Under the pieces are notes generated by a model. That model saw only the letters and a list, made by a program, of their open reading frames with translations, searched no databases and was not told the DNA's origin. Positions 18,066-25,554 of a stretch of DNA of 37,597 bases are shown here, piece after piece. This stretch comes from Hydrococcus sp. Prado102 (GTDB lineage Bacteria; Cyanobacteriota; Cyanobacteriia; Cyanobacteriales; Microcystaceae), in contig JALOOL010000014.1 in NCBI GenBank assembly GCA_025454425.1, positions 1-37,597 of the forward strand, written 5' to 3'. The first letter of the stretch is position 1. Each line of letters starts with the position of its first letter. The translations under genes were made by a program, and so were the position numbers.

Positions 18066-19508
18066 ATGGAATTTTTGTCTAACACCGTCGTGCTGTCGCG
18101 AATGCAGTTTGCACTAACTGCTATATTCCATATGCTTTGGCCGATATTAACGACAGGCATGGGAATTTATCTCGTTATCGCCGAGGGACTGTGGTTAAAA
18201 ACCCGCAATTGCGATTATTACTACCATGCCCGTTTTTGGTCGAAACTTTATATCCTTAACTTCGGTATCGGTGTTGCGACGGGGATTCCGATGGAATTTC
18301 AGTTTGGGACTAACTGGGCACCATTTTCTGAAGCCGTTGGCAACTTTTTTGGCAGCCTGATGGGGTTTGAAGCGACCTGGGCGTTTATGCTCGAAGCGGC
18401 ATCTTTGGGCATTATGGTGTTTGGATGGGAACGAGTCAATCCAACGATCCATTATATTTCTACGATTTTGGTCGCCTTCGGTGCCAATTTGTCAACCTTT
18501 TGGATTTTAACGGCAAATTCCTGGATGCAAACGCCAGCAGGCGGGAAATTAATCGAAGGCAAGTTTATTATCAGCGACTATTTTCAGGCGATTTTCAATC
18601 CATTCATGGAAATTAGCGTACTGCATATGTTTTTTGCCACGCTGGAAACGTCTTTGTTTGTGATTGGTGGGATTAGCGCCTGGTACATTCTCAATCAACG
18701 CCATCAAGCCTTCTTTTCCAAGTCTTTAAAAATTGTTTTAGCGGCTGCGATCGCAGTTGCCCCATTACAAATTTACATCGGACATTTAAGTGCCGAACAA
18801 GTTTATCATTATCAACCCACCAAACTTGCTGCAATGGAAGCGCAGTGGGAAACAACCCCAGCAGGACAATCGGCAGATTGGAGCCTCGTCGCATTACCCA
18901 ACGATAAAGAGGAAAAAAATGAATGGGAAATCGCCATTCCTAATGGATTGGGATATATTTTGGAACTTAAGAAGAATCTCTCCGAACCCGTCTTAGGATT
19001 GAAAGAATGGCAACCGAGCGATCGCCCTCATTTGGTAGGGTTAATCTATTATTCTTTTAGGATTATGGTTGCGATCGGTTTCTTTTTAGCGGGACTGATG
19101 CTTTGGAGTACGCTGGCGTGGCTATTCGGTAAACTTTCCCCAGAAAAAATTCCCCAGCAACGTTGGCTAATGCGCGCTTGGATATTCGCCGCTCCCTTGG
19201 GCTACATTGCTGTAGATTCGGGTTGGATTGTGCGCTGTGTCGGACGACAGCCGTGGACGGTTTACAATCAACTTCGTACCGTCGATTCTGCCTCTCATCT
19301 ACCTCCTAGCAACGTCTTAACCACCTTAATTGGCTTTACATTGGTTTATTTTCTATTGTTAGTTGCTGCCTTATACTTTGGTAGCCGCATTATCCGTAAA
19401 GGTCCAAATTTAGCGCTACCAATACCAGGTGTTGAAACTCAACCCGCATTGATTACTACTCCTGCGGAGTTTGTTCCAGATGAGCGTCCCGTAGAAACAC
19501 AACAATAA
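18066..19508 (+). CDS. cydA: Cytochrome bd quinol oxidase subunit I
   Basis: The 480-residue, nine-helix membrane protein holds the three haems of a bd oxidase and oxidises plastoquinol while reducing O2. Haem ligands line up as His22 (SRMQFALTAIFHMLW), His187 (VLHMFFATLE) and Met334 (FRIMVAIGFF); the Glu pair Glu102/Glu110 is present. The Q-loop is short, as in the cyanide-insensitive (CIO) group. The GRQPW motif is intact, but the residue three before its Arg, normally Glu (Glu445 in E. coli, ligand of haem b595), is Cys here (WIVRCVGRQPW). No Shine-Dalgarno is seen at the ATG. cydB follows after 7 bases. Confidence 0.94.
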   Translation: MEFLSNTVVLSRMQFALTAIFHMLWPILTTGMGIYLVIAEGLWLKTRNCDYYYHARFWSKLYILNFGIGVATGIPMEFQFGTNWAPFSEAVGNFFGSLMGFEATWAFMLEAASLGIMVFGWERVNPTIHYISTILVAFGANLSTFWILTANSWMQTPAGGKLIEGKFIISDYFQAIFNPFMEISVLHMFFATLETSLFVIGGISAWYILNQRHQAFFSKSLKIVLAAAIAVAPLQIYIGHLSAEQVYHYQPTKLAAMEAQWETTPAGQSADWSLVALPNDKEEKNEWEIAIPNGLGYILELKKNLSEPVLGLKEWQPSDRPHLVGLIYYSFRIMVAIGFFLAGLMLWSTLAWLFGKLSPEKIPQQRWLMRAWIFAAPLGYIAVDSGWIVRCVGRQPWTVYNQLRTVDSASHLPPSNVLTTLIGFTLVYFLLLVAALYFGSRIIRKGPNLALPIPGVETQPALITTPAEFVPDERPVETQQ

Positions 19509-19515
19509 AATTTAT

Positions 19516-20529
19516 ATGGAAACGCTTAAATATTTTCTTCCGCAAGTATGGTTTGGCATCTTAGCCCTTTTCCTTTTTCTCTACGTCATGCTCGATGGGT
19601 TTGACTTGGGAGTGGGGATTTTGTCTGTCACCTCTTCTGATGAGGAACGCCGGGGCATTTTAATGACCAGCTTGAGTAACATTTGGGATGCTAACGAAAC
19701 CTGGTTAGTTCTCATGGGAGGCAGTCTATTTGGCGCGTTTCCCCTCGCCTACGCCACAATTCTCAACGCTCTCTACATTCCAATTAGCATGATGCTTTTT
19801 GGGTTTATTTTTCGTGCTGTCGCTTTTGAGTTTCGCGAACACGCTACACGAAAATTCTTCTGGAATTATGCTTTCGGCGCGGGAAGTTTTTTGGCGGCAC
19901 TCGGTCAAGGATTCGCCCTCGGTGCGGTACTATCAGGCATTAAAGTGGATGAAGCCGGCCATTTCATTGGCAGCACTTGGGACTGGTTAAGCTGGCAATC
20001 AGTGTTGACGGCGCTTACCTTAATCCAAGGTTACGTTCTGATTGGTTCTACTTACCTCATTTGGAAAACTTCAGGAGAATTACAAAAAACGCACTATACA
20101 ACTGCCAAAATTGCAGCTTGGACAACGCTAGTGGGAGCAATTTTTATTACGCTGACAACTCCTATCTTCTATCAAAGCGTCAGAAGTCGTTTGTTCGACC
20201 GACCACTCGTTTATATTTTTGGCATTATTCCCATTCTTGGAATTATTTTAATCTCGCAACTTCTCACCAGTCTCAATAGCCAACAAGAAAGAGCGCCTTT
20301 CGTCTGGACAATTCTTATTTTCGTGCTGACGTTTATTGGGTTAGCGTTGGTTGTTTTCCCATACATTATTCCCCCAACGATTACCATTTATGAAGCAGGG
20401 GCAGATTTAAGCGCACTAGTCTTTATGTTGATTTTTGTCGGCTTTCTTATCCCCGTGATGTTGTTTTACAACCTCTATCAATATGTCGTGTTTCGGGGGA
20501 AAGTTGCTGGTGGTAGTTATGGAGAGTAA
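19516..20529 (+). CDS. cydB: Cytochrome bd quinol oxidase subunit II
   Basis: The 337-residue partner of CydA has about eight helices and the usual N terminus with WFGILALFLFLYVMLDGFDLGVG (residues 12-34), followed by NIWDANETWLVLMGG. It carries no haem but completes the oxidase and its oxygen access. The start lies 7 bases after the cydA stop, so the two are one operon. The C-terminal helix ends in a short positive tail. No third gene of E. coli type (cydC/cydD assembly ABC proteins) is nearby, but a tiny hydrophobic ORF lies 72 bases downstream. Confidence 0.94.
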   Translation: METLKYFLPQVWFGILALFLFLYVMLDGFDLGVGILSVTSSDEERRGILMTSLSNIWDANETWLVLMGGSLFGAFPLAYATILNALYIPISMMLFGFIFRAVAFEFREHATRKFFWNYAFGAGSFLAALGQGFALGAVLSGIKVDEAGHFIGSTWDWLSWQSVLTALTLIQGYVLIGSTYLIWKTSGELQKTHYTTAKIAAWTTLVGAIFITLTTPIFYQSVRSRLFDRPLVYIFGIIPILGIILISQLLTSLNSQQERAPFVWTILIFVLTFIGLALVVFPYIIPPTITIYEAGADLSALVFMLIFVGFLIPVMLFYNLYQYVVFRGKVAGGSYGE

Positions 20530-20601
20530 TAAGATATTAGATACTAATACTAAGAATATTCTCCCTCCTTTGGTAGATTTTGTGAAAGTAAAGGTAAAGA
20601 T

Positions 20602-20685
20602 ATGCTTCAAATGAACCTTTTAATATTCGGCGCGTTGTTTGGAGTTAGTTTAAGCAAGATCGCAAACATAAAAAGGTTATTTTAA
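20602..20685 (+). CDS. Putative 27-residue single-helix protein, possible CydX-like subunit
   Basis: ATG 20602 opens a 27-codon frame with the sequence MLQMNLLIFGALFGVSLSKI followed by ANIKRLF. It is one short hydrophobic helix with a positive C-terminal end and no other content. An AAAGGT-like box lies about 6 bases upstream; a second ATG is at 20611. Small one-helix subunits (CydX, CydS, CioS) directly downstream of cydB are known in other bd oxidases, and this ORF is 72 bases after cydB on the same strand. There is no recognisable sequence match, and an ORF this short can arise by chance. Confidence 0.35.
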   Translation: MLQMNLLIFGALFGVSLSKIANIKRLF

Positions 20686-20827
20686 GTGCGTCAATACGAA
20701 TTCGCAACTAATTCTTAGTGTTGGCTCGTACCCACTATTGATTTAAAACTACCCTTCTCGCTTGTATTGTGGTGAGGGCTTGTACCTATTAATTACGAAT
20801 TACGAATTAAGAATTATTTTAAAGCCT

Positions 20828-21328
20828 GTGTTTCAGTACCTGCCACCGCTTAACGAACATAACCTTCCCTATCCCGATACGATACATCCGATCGTCGTGC
20901 ATTTTGTCATTGCGATGGTATTATTTGCTGTTTTGTGCGATGCGATCGCTTACTTTACTAGAAATTCGCGTCTTTATGAAGTAAGTTGGTGGAATTTAGC
21001 GTTTGCTACGGTTTCCATCGTCATTGCCATTATTTTTGGACAAATTGAAGCAGGTTTAGCAGAACCCTATGAAGCAGCCGTTTCGACGCTCGATCTCCAT
21101 TCCTTGTTAGGGTGGTCGCTAGGTGGTTTTTTAGCGGTTGTGACTGGATGGCGATACGTTATTCGTCTCAAAGATAATTCCCAGTTGCCAGTTCCTTACT
21201 TAGTCGCGAGCGTGGTGTTAGTCGGACTTGTTCTCGTTCAGAGCTACTTAGGTAGTGTATTGGTATGGGTTTATGGATTGCATAGTATCCCAGTCGTGGA
21301 GGCAACTAAAGCGGGAGGATTGATATGA
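20828..21328 (+). CDS. DUF2231 membrane protein, first of a pair
   Basis: This is a 166-residue protein with about four membrane helices. The frame is open back to a TTG at 20762, but that part reads through an ATTACGAATTACGAATT repeat, so I take the GTG at 20828 as start. It contains HPIVVH (His20, His25) at the first helix, His91 in DLHSLLGW and His152 in GLHS near the end, a pattern shared with the next gene. DUF2231 proteins have no settled function; paired membrane histidines hint at haem or quinone contact (inference). It overlaps the next ATG by 4 bases and heads the quinol oxidase gene set. Confidence 0.8.
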   Translation: MFQYLPPLNEHNLPYPDTIHPIVVHFVIAMVLFAVLCDAIAYFTRNSRLYEVSWWNLAFATVSIVIAIIFGQIEAGLAEPYEAAVSTLDLHSLLGWSLGGFLAVVTGWRYVIRLKDNSQLPVPYLVASVVLVGLVLVQSYLGSVLVWVYGLHSIPVVEATKAGGLI

Positions 21329-21927
21329 ATCCAGACTTGCTCGACCAGCTAGGAGGGCGCATTGGCGCTAATGGATTGCCTTATATAATTCCCCTACATC
21401 CCAATTTTGTTCATCTTACTTTGGGCTTATTTATTGTTGCGATCGCGTTCGATATTGTAGCAACGCTCTTTCCTTTTGAAAAACCCATTTTCAAGTACCT
21501 GGCAATTCCCGCCACTCGCTCTAGTTTGTTTGATGTCGGTTGGTACAATATGCTAAGTGCGGGGGTTATTACATTTATTACCGTTGCTACAGGTTTTTTC
21601 GAGATGTTTCTCGCCATCCCGCTAGCAGATGTCAAAAGTGCTTGGGGATTTCAGGCGCTCGACACTATGATTTTGCATGGTATCGGGGGCATAATCTTGC
21701 TGACGCTTATTGTTGCTATGACAGTTTGGCGTGGCTTTCAGCGCTATGTTTGGCGCAAGGATATGGCCAGGCAAGTTCAGTGGAGCTATTTAGGAGCAGG
21801 TCTGGGTATTTTCGTGTTGATGTTCCTACAAGGCACTCTCGGCGCTCATCTTGGCGGTGAGTTTGGCATTCATGTCACGGCAGACCAGCTAATCCATCTA
21901 GGCGAAAACCCCAATCAGCAGTTATGA
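21325..21927 (+). CDS. DUF2231 membrane protein, second of a pair
   Basis: The 200-residue protein has about four helices and is paralogous in layout to its upstream neighbour: HPNFVH (His25, His30) at the first helix, His118 in ILHGIGG, and His175/His183 at the last helix. The start codon overlaps the previous stop (ATGA), a sign of translational coupling. It lies 173 bases upstream of ctaC, in the same direction. The tight pairing and position suggest that both proteins serve the heme-copper quinol oxidase, perhaps in quinol delivery, haem handling or assembly; this is inference. Confidence 0.85.
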   Translation: MNPDLLDQLGGRIGANGLPYIIPLHPNFVHLTLGLFIVAIAFDIVATLFPFEKPIFKYLAIPATRSSLFDVGWYNMLSAGVITFITVATGFFEMFLAIPLADVKSAWGFQALDTMILHGIGGIILLTLIVAMTVWRGFQRYVWRKDMARQVQWSYLGAGLGIFVLMFLQGTLGAHLGGEFGIHVTADQLIHLGENPNQQL

Positions 21928-22100
21928 ACAGAGGCAATAGGAAGACAAGGGAGACTTGGGGGACAAGGAGGACAAGGGAGTGTGGGGATAAATTAGTGAA
22001 CTTTCGACTTCCGACTTCCCGAATGGCTTCTGACTTCCAATCCCATCATTTCATTGATTTAAAAAACGCCGTAGGAACAGAAAAATAACGTCAAGAAACG

Positions 22101-23036
22101 ATGAAAATCCGTGCAATTTTAACACTTTCGGTTTTAGCCGTCCTGCTAGGGTTTTTTAGCTACTGGGTAGCACAACAGTCCTACTCTTGGTTTCCCCCTC
22201 AAGCTGCTGCTGAGTCGAAGCTGTTTGACGATTTATTTAGTTTGTTCGTAGGATTGGGTATTTTTGTCTGGTTTGGCGTAACAATTCCACTGATTTACTC
22301 AGTCATATTTCATCGAGCCAGTAAGTACGATTTTAGCGACGGGCCAGCGATCGAAGGAAACACTACATTAGAAATTATTTGGACTGCCGTACCTATTGTA
22401 TTGGTATTATCGCTAGCATTTGCCAGTTATAGAACCTACGACAAGATGGCAATACAAGGCCCTACCGAGCTAGTCCACTTGCACGTACCTAGTCTGATGG
22501 AATCTGCCTATGCAGCACCAGATAAAGCTCCCGTACAGACAACACCAATCGAACATATTGATGTAATCGCAAAACAGTGGGCATGGATATTTCATTATCC
22601 CGATCGCAATATTACCAGTACAGAACTTCACCTACCCGCCGAGCGTCGCATTCGCTTAACGTTGCGCTCCGAGGATGTCTTGCACGGGTTTTACGTGCCT
22701 GCTTTCCGTCTCAAGCAGGATGTCGTACCCAACCACGCGATCGATTTTGAATTTACTCCAATTCTCCCAGGCAAATATCGTTTGCGCGACTCCATGTATA
22801 GTGGCACTTACTTCTCGGCAAATCAAGCAGATGTGGTGGTGCAATCCTTAGAAGATTACGATCGCTGGTTGGCAGATGCCGCTAGCCAAACCCCTACAAC
22901 GGCTTTCAATCAGGCTGCATTTGAATATGTTACTAAAAAAGACAAAGCGATCGGCGGCTGGGAAACGGTTGTACCCGCATCCCCTCCGGTTGTGAATTAT
23001 GCCCCCAAACAAGAACCCACAAGCCCACCTGCCTGA
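22101..23036 (+). CDS. ctaC: Heme-copper quinol oxidase subunit II without CuA site
   Basis: The 311-residue protein has an N-terminal helix, a second helix pair (about 45-70 and 92-110) and a cupredoxin domain (about 150-250). The first CuA histidine is kept (His195 in VLHGFYVPAF). The rest of the CuA motif CxExCGxxHxxM is lost: the positions are Asp230, Met232, Ser234, Phe238 and Asn241 (RDSMYSGTYFSAN). Without CuA it cannot take electrons from cytochrome c6 or plastocyanin, so it should serve a plastoquinol oxidase, the alternative respiratory terminal oxidase (ARTO) of cyanobacteria. ctaD follows after 19 bases. Confidence 0.93.
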   Translation: MKIRAILTLSVLAVLLGFFSYWVAQQSYSWFPPQAAAESKLFDDLFSLFVGLGIFVWFGVTIPLIYSVIFHRASKYDFSDGPAIEGNTTLEIIWTAVPIVLVLSLAFASYRTYDKMAIQGPTELVHLHVPSLMESAYAAPDKAPVQTTPIEHIDVIAKQWAWIFHYPDRNITSTELHLPAERRIRLTLRSEDVLHGFYVPAFRLKQDVVPNHAIDFEFTPILPGKYRLRDSMYSGTYFSANQADVVVQSLEDYDRWLADAASQTPTTAFNQAAFEYVTKKDKAIGGWETVVPASPPVVNYAPKQEPTSPPA

Positions 23037-23055
23037 TGTATCCATGTAATCGATC

Positions 23056-24744
23056 ATGACTAAAATCTCATTTGAGACGAATCCTAGTATTAGCGCTCAG
23101 CCCTATCCAGGTGCGCCCGATAACTGGAAGCGATTTTTTACTTTTAGTACCGACCATAAAGTTATTGGCATTCAATACATCGTCACCTCATTTTTCTTTT
23201 TTCTAGTGGGCGGTTTGTTTGCCATGATTATGCGAGGCGAACTCATTACCCCCGATGCCGATTTAATCGATCGCACGGTTTATAATGCTCTGTTCACCAT
23301 GCACGGCTCGGTAATGCTATTCTTTTGGACGTTTCCAGTTTTGGTGGGATTGGGGAACTATCTCGTTCCCTTGATGATTGGGGCGCGAGACATGGCATTT
23401 CCGCGACTGAATGCGATTTCCTTTTGGATGATTCCAATCGCGGGCATTCTCATGCTCTCCAGCTTTTTAGTACCGAGCGGCCCAGCACAGGCGGGTTGGT
23501 GGTCGTATCCGCCCGTGAGCCTTCAAAATCCCACAGGAAACTTAATTAATGGGCAATTTCTCTGGATTTTATCCGTTGCTACTTCTGGGATATCGTCAAT
23601 TATGGGCGCGGTGAATTTTGTCACCACCATTTTTAAGATGCGAGCGCCTGGAATGACTTGGTTTAGAACGCCTGCTTTTGTCTGGTCGGTGCTAGCCGCT
23701 CAATTGATTCAGCTTTATGGATTGCCTGCCCTCACTGCTGGGGCAGTGATGCTGTTATTCGATCTCTCAGTTGGGACGAGTTTCTTTACGCCCGAACGGG
23801 GTGGTAATCCAATTTTATACGAGCATTTCTTCTGGTTTTACTCGCATCCTGCGGTTTATGTCATGGTATTGCCTGTATTTGGTGTTTTTTCAGAGCTATT
23901 ACCCGTTCATGCTCGCAAACCGTTATTTGGTTATAGAGTTATTGCAGTTTCCTCAATTTTAATCACGATTATTAGCGGTTTAGTCTGGGTACACCACATG
24001 TATGCCAGTGCTACTCCGGGCTGGATGCGAATGCTGTTTATGGTATCCACGATGCTCGTCTCCGTACCGACTGGCATTAAGGTGTTCGGTTGGGTCGCTA
24101 CAATTTGGGGAGGCAAGATTCGGCTCACAACTCCCATGCTGTTTGCTTTGGGCGGACTCGTTAACTGGGTATTTGCAGGGATAACGGGTATCTTTCTCGG
24201 TTCGGTTCCCTTAGATATTCACGTCAACAATACCTATTTTGTCGTCGGTCATTTTCATTATGTTCTGTATGGAACGATCGTGTTTGGCATTTATGGGGCT
24301 ATTTATCACTGGTTCCCGAAAATGACGGGACGCATGTATTACGAAGGTTTAGGACAACTCCACTTTGTTCTAACTTTCATCGGCACGGCTTTAATCTTTC
24401 TTCCCATGCACCCATTAGGACTAATGGGAATGCCTCGTCGAGTTGCTTCTTACGATCCTGAATTTGTTTACTGGAATGTAGTCGCAAGTATCGGGGGTTT
24501 CCTTTTGGGCGTGTCTGTAATACCGTTTATTCTCAACATGGTTAGTTCTTGGATTCGCGGTGAAAATGCGGGGAACAATCCCTGGCGGGCGATCGGACTT
24601 GAATGGTTAACGACATCTCCTCCACCTGTCGAAAACTTTGAAGAAATTCCAACTGTTATTTCCCGTCCCTATGGCTATGGTAAAAACGAACCCTTAATTG
24701 CTACCACGGATCGCCAAAAACTCACCCAAACTGTTGATGAATAA
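23056..24744 (+). CDS. ctaD: Heme-copper oxidase subunit I
   Basis: The 562-residue, 12-helix catalytic subunit reduces O2 to water and pumps protons. Ligands are complete: His83 and His401 for low-spin haem, His399 for high-spin haem, and His264, His313 and His314 for CuB, with the cross-linked Tyr268. Helix VI reads YSHPAVYV (262-269): the usual Glu of GHPEVY is replaced by Ala, with Tyr-Ser in front. That is the mark of A2-type oxidases, in which Tyr-Ser takes over the D-channel role. The K-channel Lys342 is present. Together with the CuA-less CtaC this is the quinol-oxidising complex. Confidence 0.96.
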   Translation: MTKISFETNPSISAQPYPGAPDNWKRFFTFSTDHKVIGIQYIVTSFFFFLVGGLFAMIMRGELITPDADLIDRTVYNALFTMHGSVMLFFWTFPVLVGLGNYLVPLMIGARDMAFPRLNAISFWMIPIAGILMLSSFLVPSGPAQAGWWSYPPVSLQNPTGNLINGQFLWILSVATSGISSIMGAVNFVTTIFKMRAPGMTWFRTPAFVWSVLAAQLIQLYGLPALTAGAVMLLFDLSVGTSFFTPERGGNPILYEHFFWFYSHPAVYVMVLPVFGVFSELLPVHARKPLFGYRVIAVSSILITIISGLVWVHHMYASATPGWMRMLFMVSTMLVSVPTGIKVFGWVATIWGGKIRLTTPMLFALGGLVNWVFAGITGIFLGSVPLDIHVNNTYFVVGHFHYVLYGTIVFGIYGAIYHWFPKMTGRMYYEGLGQLHFVLTFIGTALIFLPMHPLGLMGMPRRVASYDPEFVYWNVVASIGGFLLGVSVIPFILNMVSSWIRGENAGNNPWRAIGLEWLTTSPPPVENFEEIPTVISRPYGYGKNEPLIATTDRQKLTQTVDE

Positions 24745-24838
24745 GCAATAGGCAATAGGAAGTGTGAGGAGACAAGGATGATAAGGAAAATTTTTGAAGA
24801 GTCAATCCAAAATCCAAAATCTAAAATCCAAAATCGAA

Positions 24839-25447
24839 ATGACAGCAGAAAGAGCGATCGCCAACGAAACTGAAGCCCTGGTTCGAGAAGAGCAAGCACA
24901 TGAAGCCGCAGAAAATAGTAAGTTTGGCTTCATTGTCTTTCTTCTGTCCGAAAGCGTTATTTTTATCAGTTTCTTTACAGGATACTTCCTTTACAAAACA
25001 ACGGTAGTAGATTGGTATCCACCAGGGGTTACGGGGTTAGAAACAAAAGACCCAGCCATCAACACAGTTGTTCTCGTTTCCAGTAGTTTTGTAATTTATG
25101 TAGCAGAACGATATTTACACGACAAAAAACTGTGGGGCTTTCGTTTGTTTCTTCTGGCGACGATGGCAATGGGCGGATATTTTCTTTATGGACAAGCGAT
25201 CGAGTGGCGCAGTTTGCCTTTTGGCTTCACCACAGGTTTATTCGGCAGCTTGTTCTACTTGCTGACGGGATTTCACGGTCTGCACGTTTTTACAGGCATT
25301 CTCCTTCAAGCATCTATGCTAGTTCGCTCGTTCGTTCCAGGAAACTATGACAGTGGCTTTTTCGGCGTAGAAGCCACTTCGCTATTCTGGCACTTTGTCG
25401 ATGTTATTTGGATTATTCTATTCGTGCTGATCTACGTTTGGCAGTAA
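24839..25447 (+). CDS. ctaE: Heme-copper oxidase subunit III
   Basis: The 202-residue subunit has about five helices and family blocks FLLSESVIFISFF and LLTGFHGLHVFTGILL, plus the C-terminal FWHFVDVIWIILF. The frame extends upstream to a TTG at 24794, but that part reads through a CCAAAATC repeat, so I use ATG 24839. It is an accessory subunit of the oxidase encoded by ctaC-ctaD and probably stabilises oxygen access and proton pumping. It lies 94 bases after ctaD with repeat DNA between. Confidence 0.92.
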   Translation: MTAERAIANETEALVREEQAHEAAENSKFGFIVFLLSESVIFISFFTGYFLYKTTVVDWYPPGVTGLETKDPAINTVVLVSSSFVIYVAERYLHDKKLWGFRLFLLATMAMGGYFLYGQAIEWRSLPFGFTTGLFGSLFYLLTGFHGLHVFTGILLQASMLVRSFVPGNYDSGFFGVEATSLFWHFVDVIWIILFVLIYVWQ

Positions 25448-25449
25448 TT

Positions 25450-25474
25450 CAGTTATCAGTTATCAGTTATCAGT
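25450..25474. repeat. CAGTTAT tandem repeat x3
   Basis: Three tandem CAGTTAT units plus CAGTG start a few bases after the ctaE stop codon. A second array, GAACTTT x4 at 25519-25546, runs almost to the next gene's start. Confidence 0.85.
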
Positions 25475-25518
25475 GAAGAAAGGCAGAGGGCATTATGCAG
25501 TCGAAGGCGAGAATTTTT

Positions 25519-25546
25519 GAACTTTGAACTTTGAACTTTGAACTTT
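25519..25546. repeat. GAACTTT tandem repeat x4
   Basis: Four perfect copies of GAACTTT end 8 bases before ATG 25555 of the GMC gene. They create an open frame back to TTG 25531, which is an artefact of the repeat rather than a start. Confidence 0.88.
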
Positions 25547-25554
25547 GTATTGCT

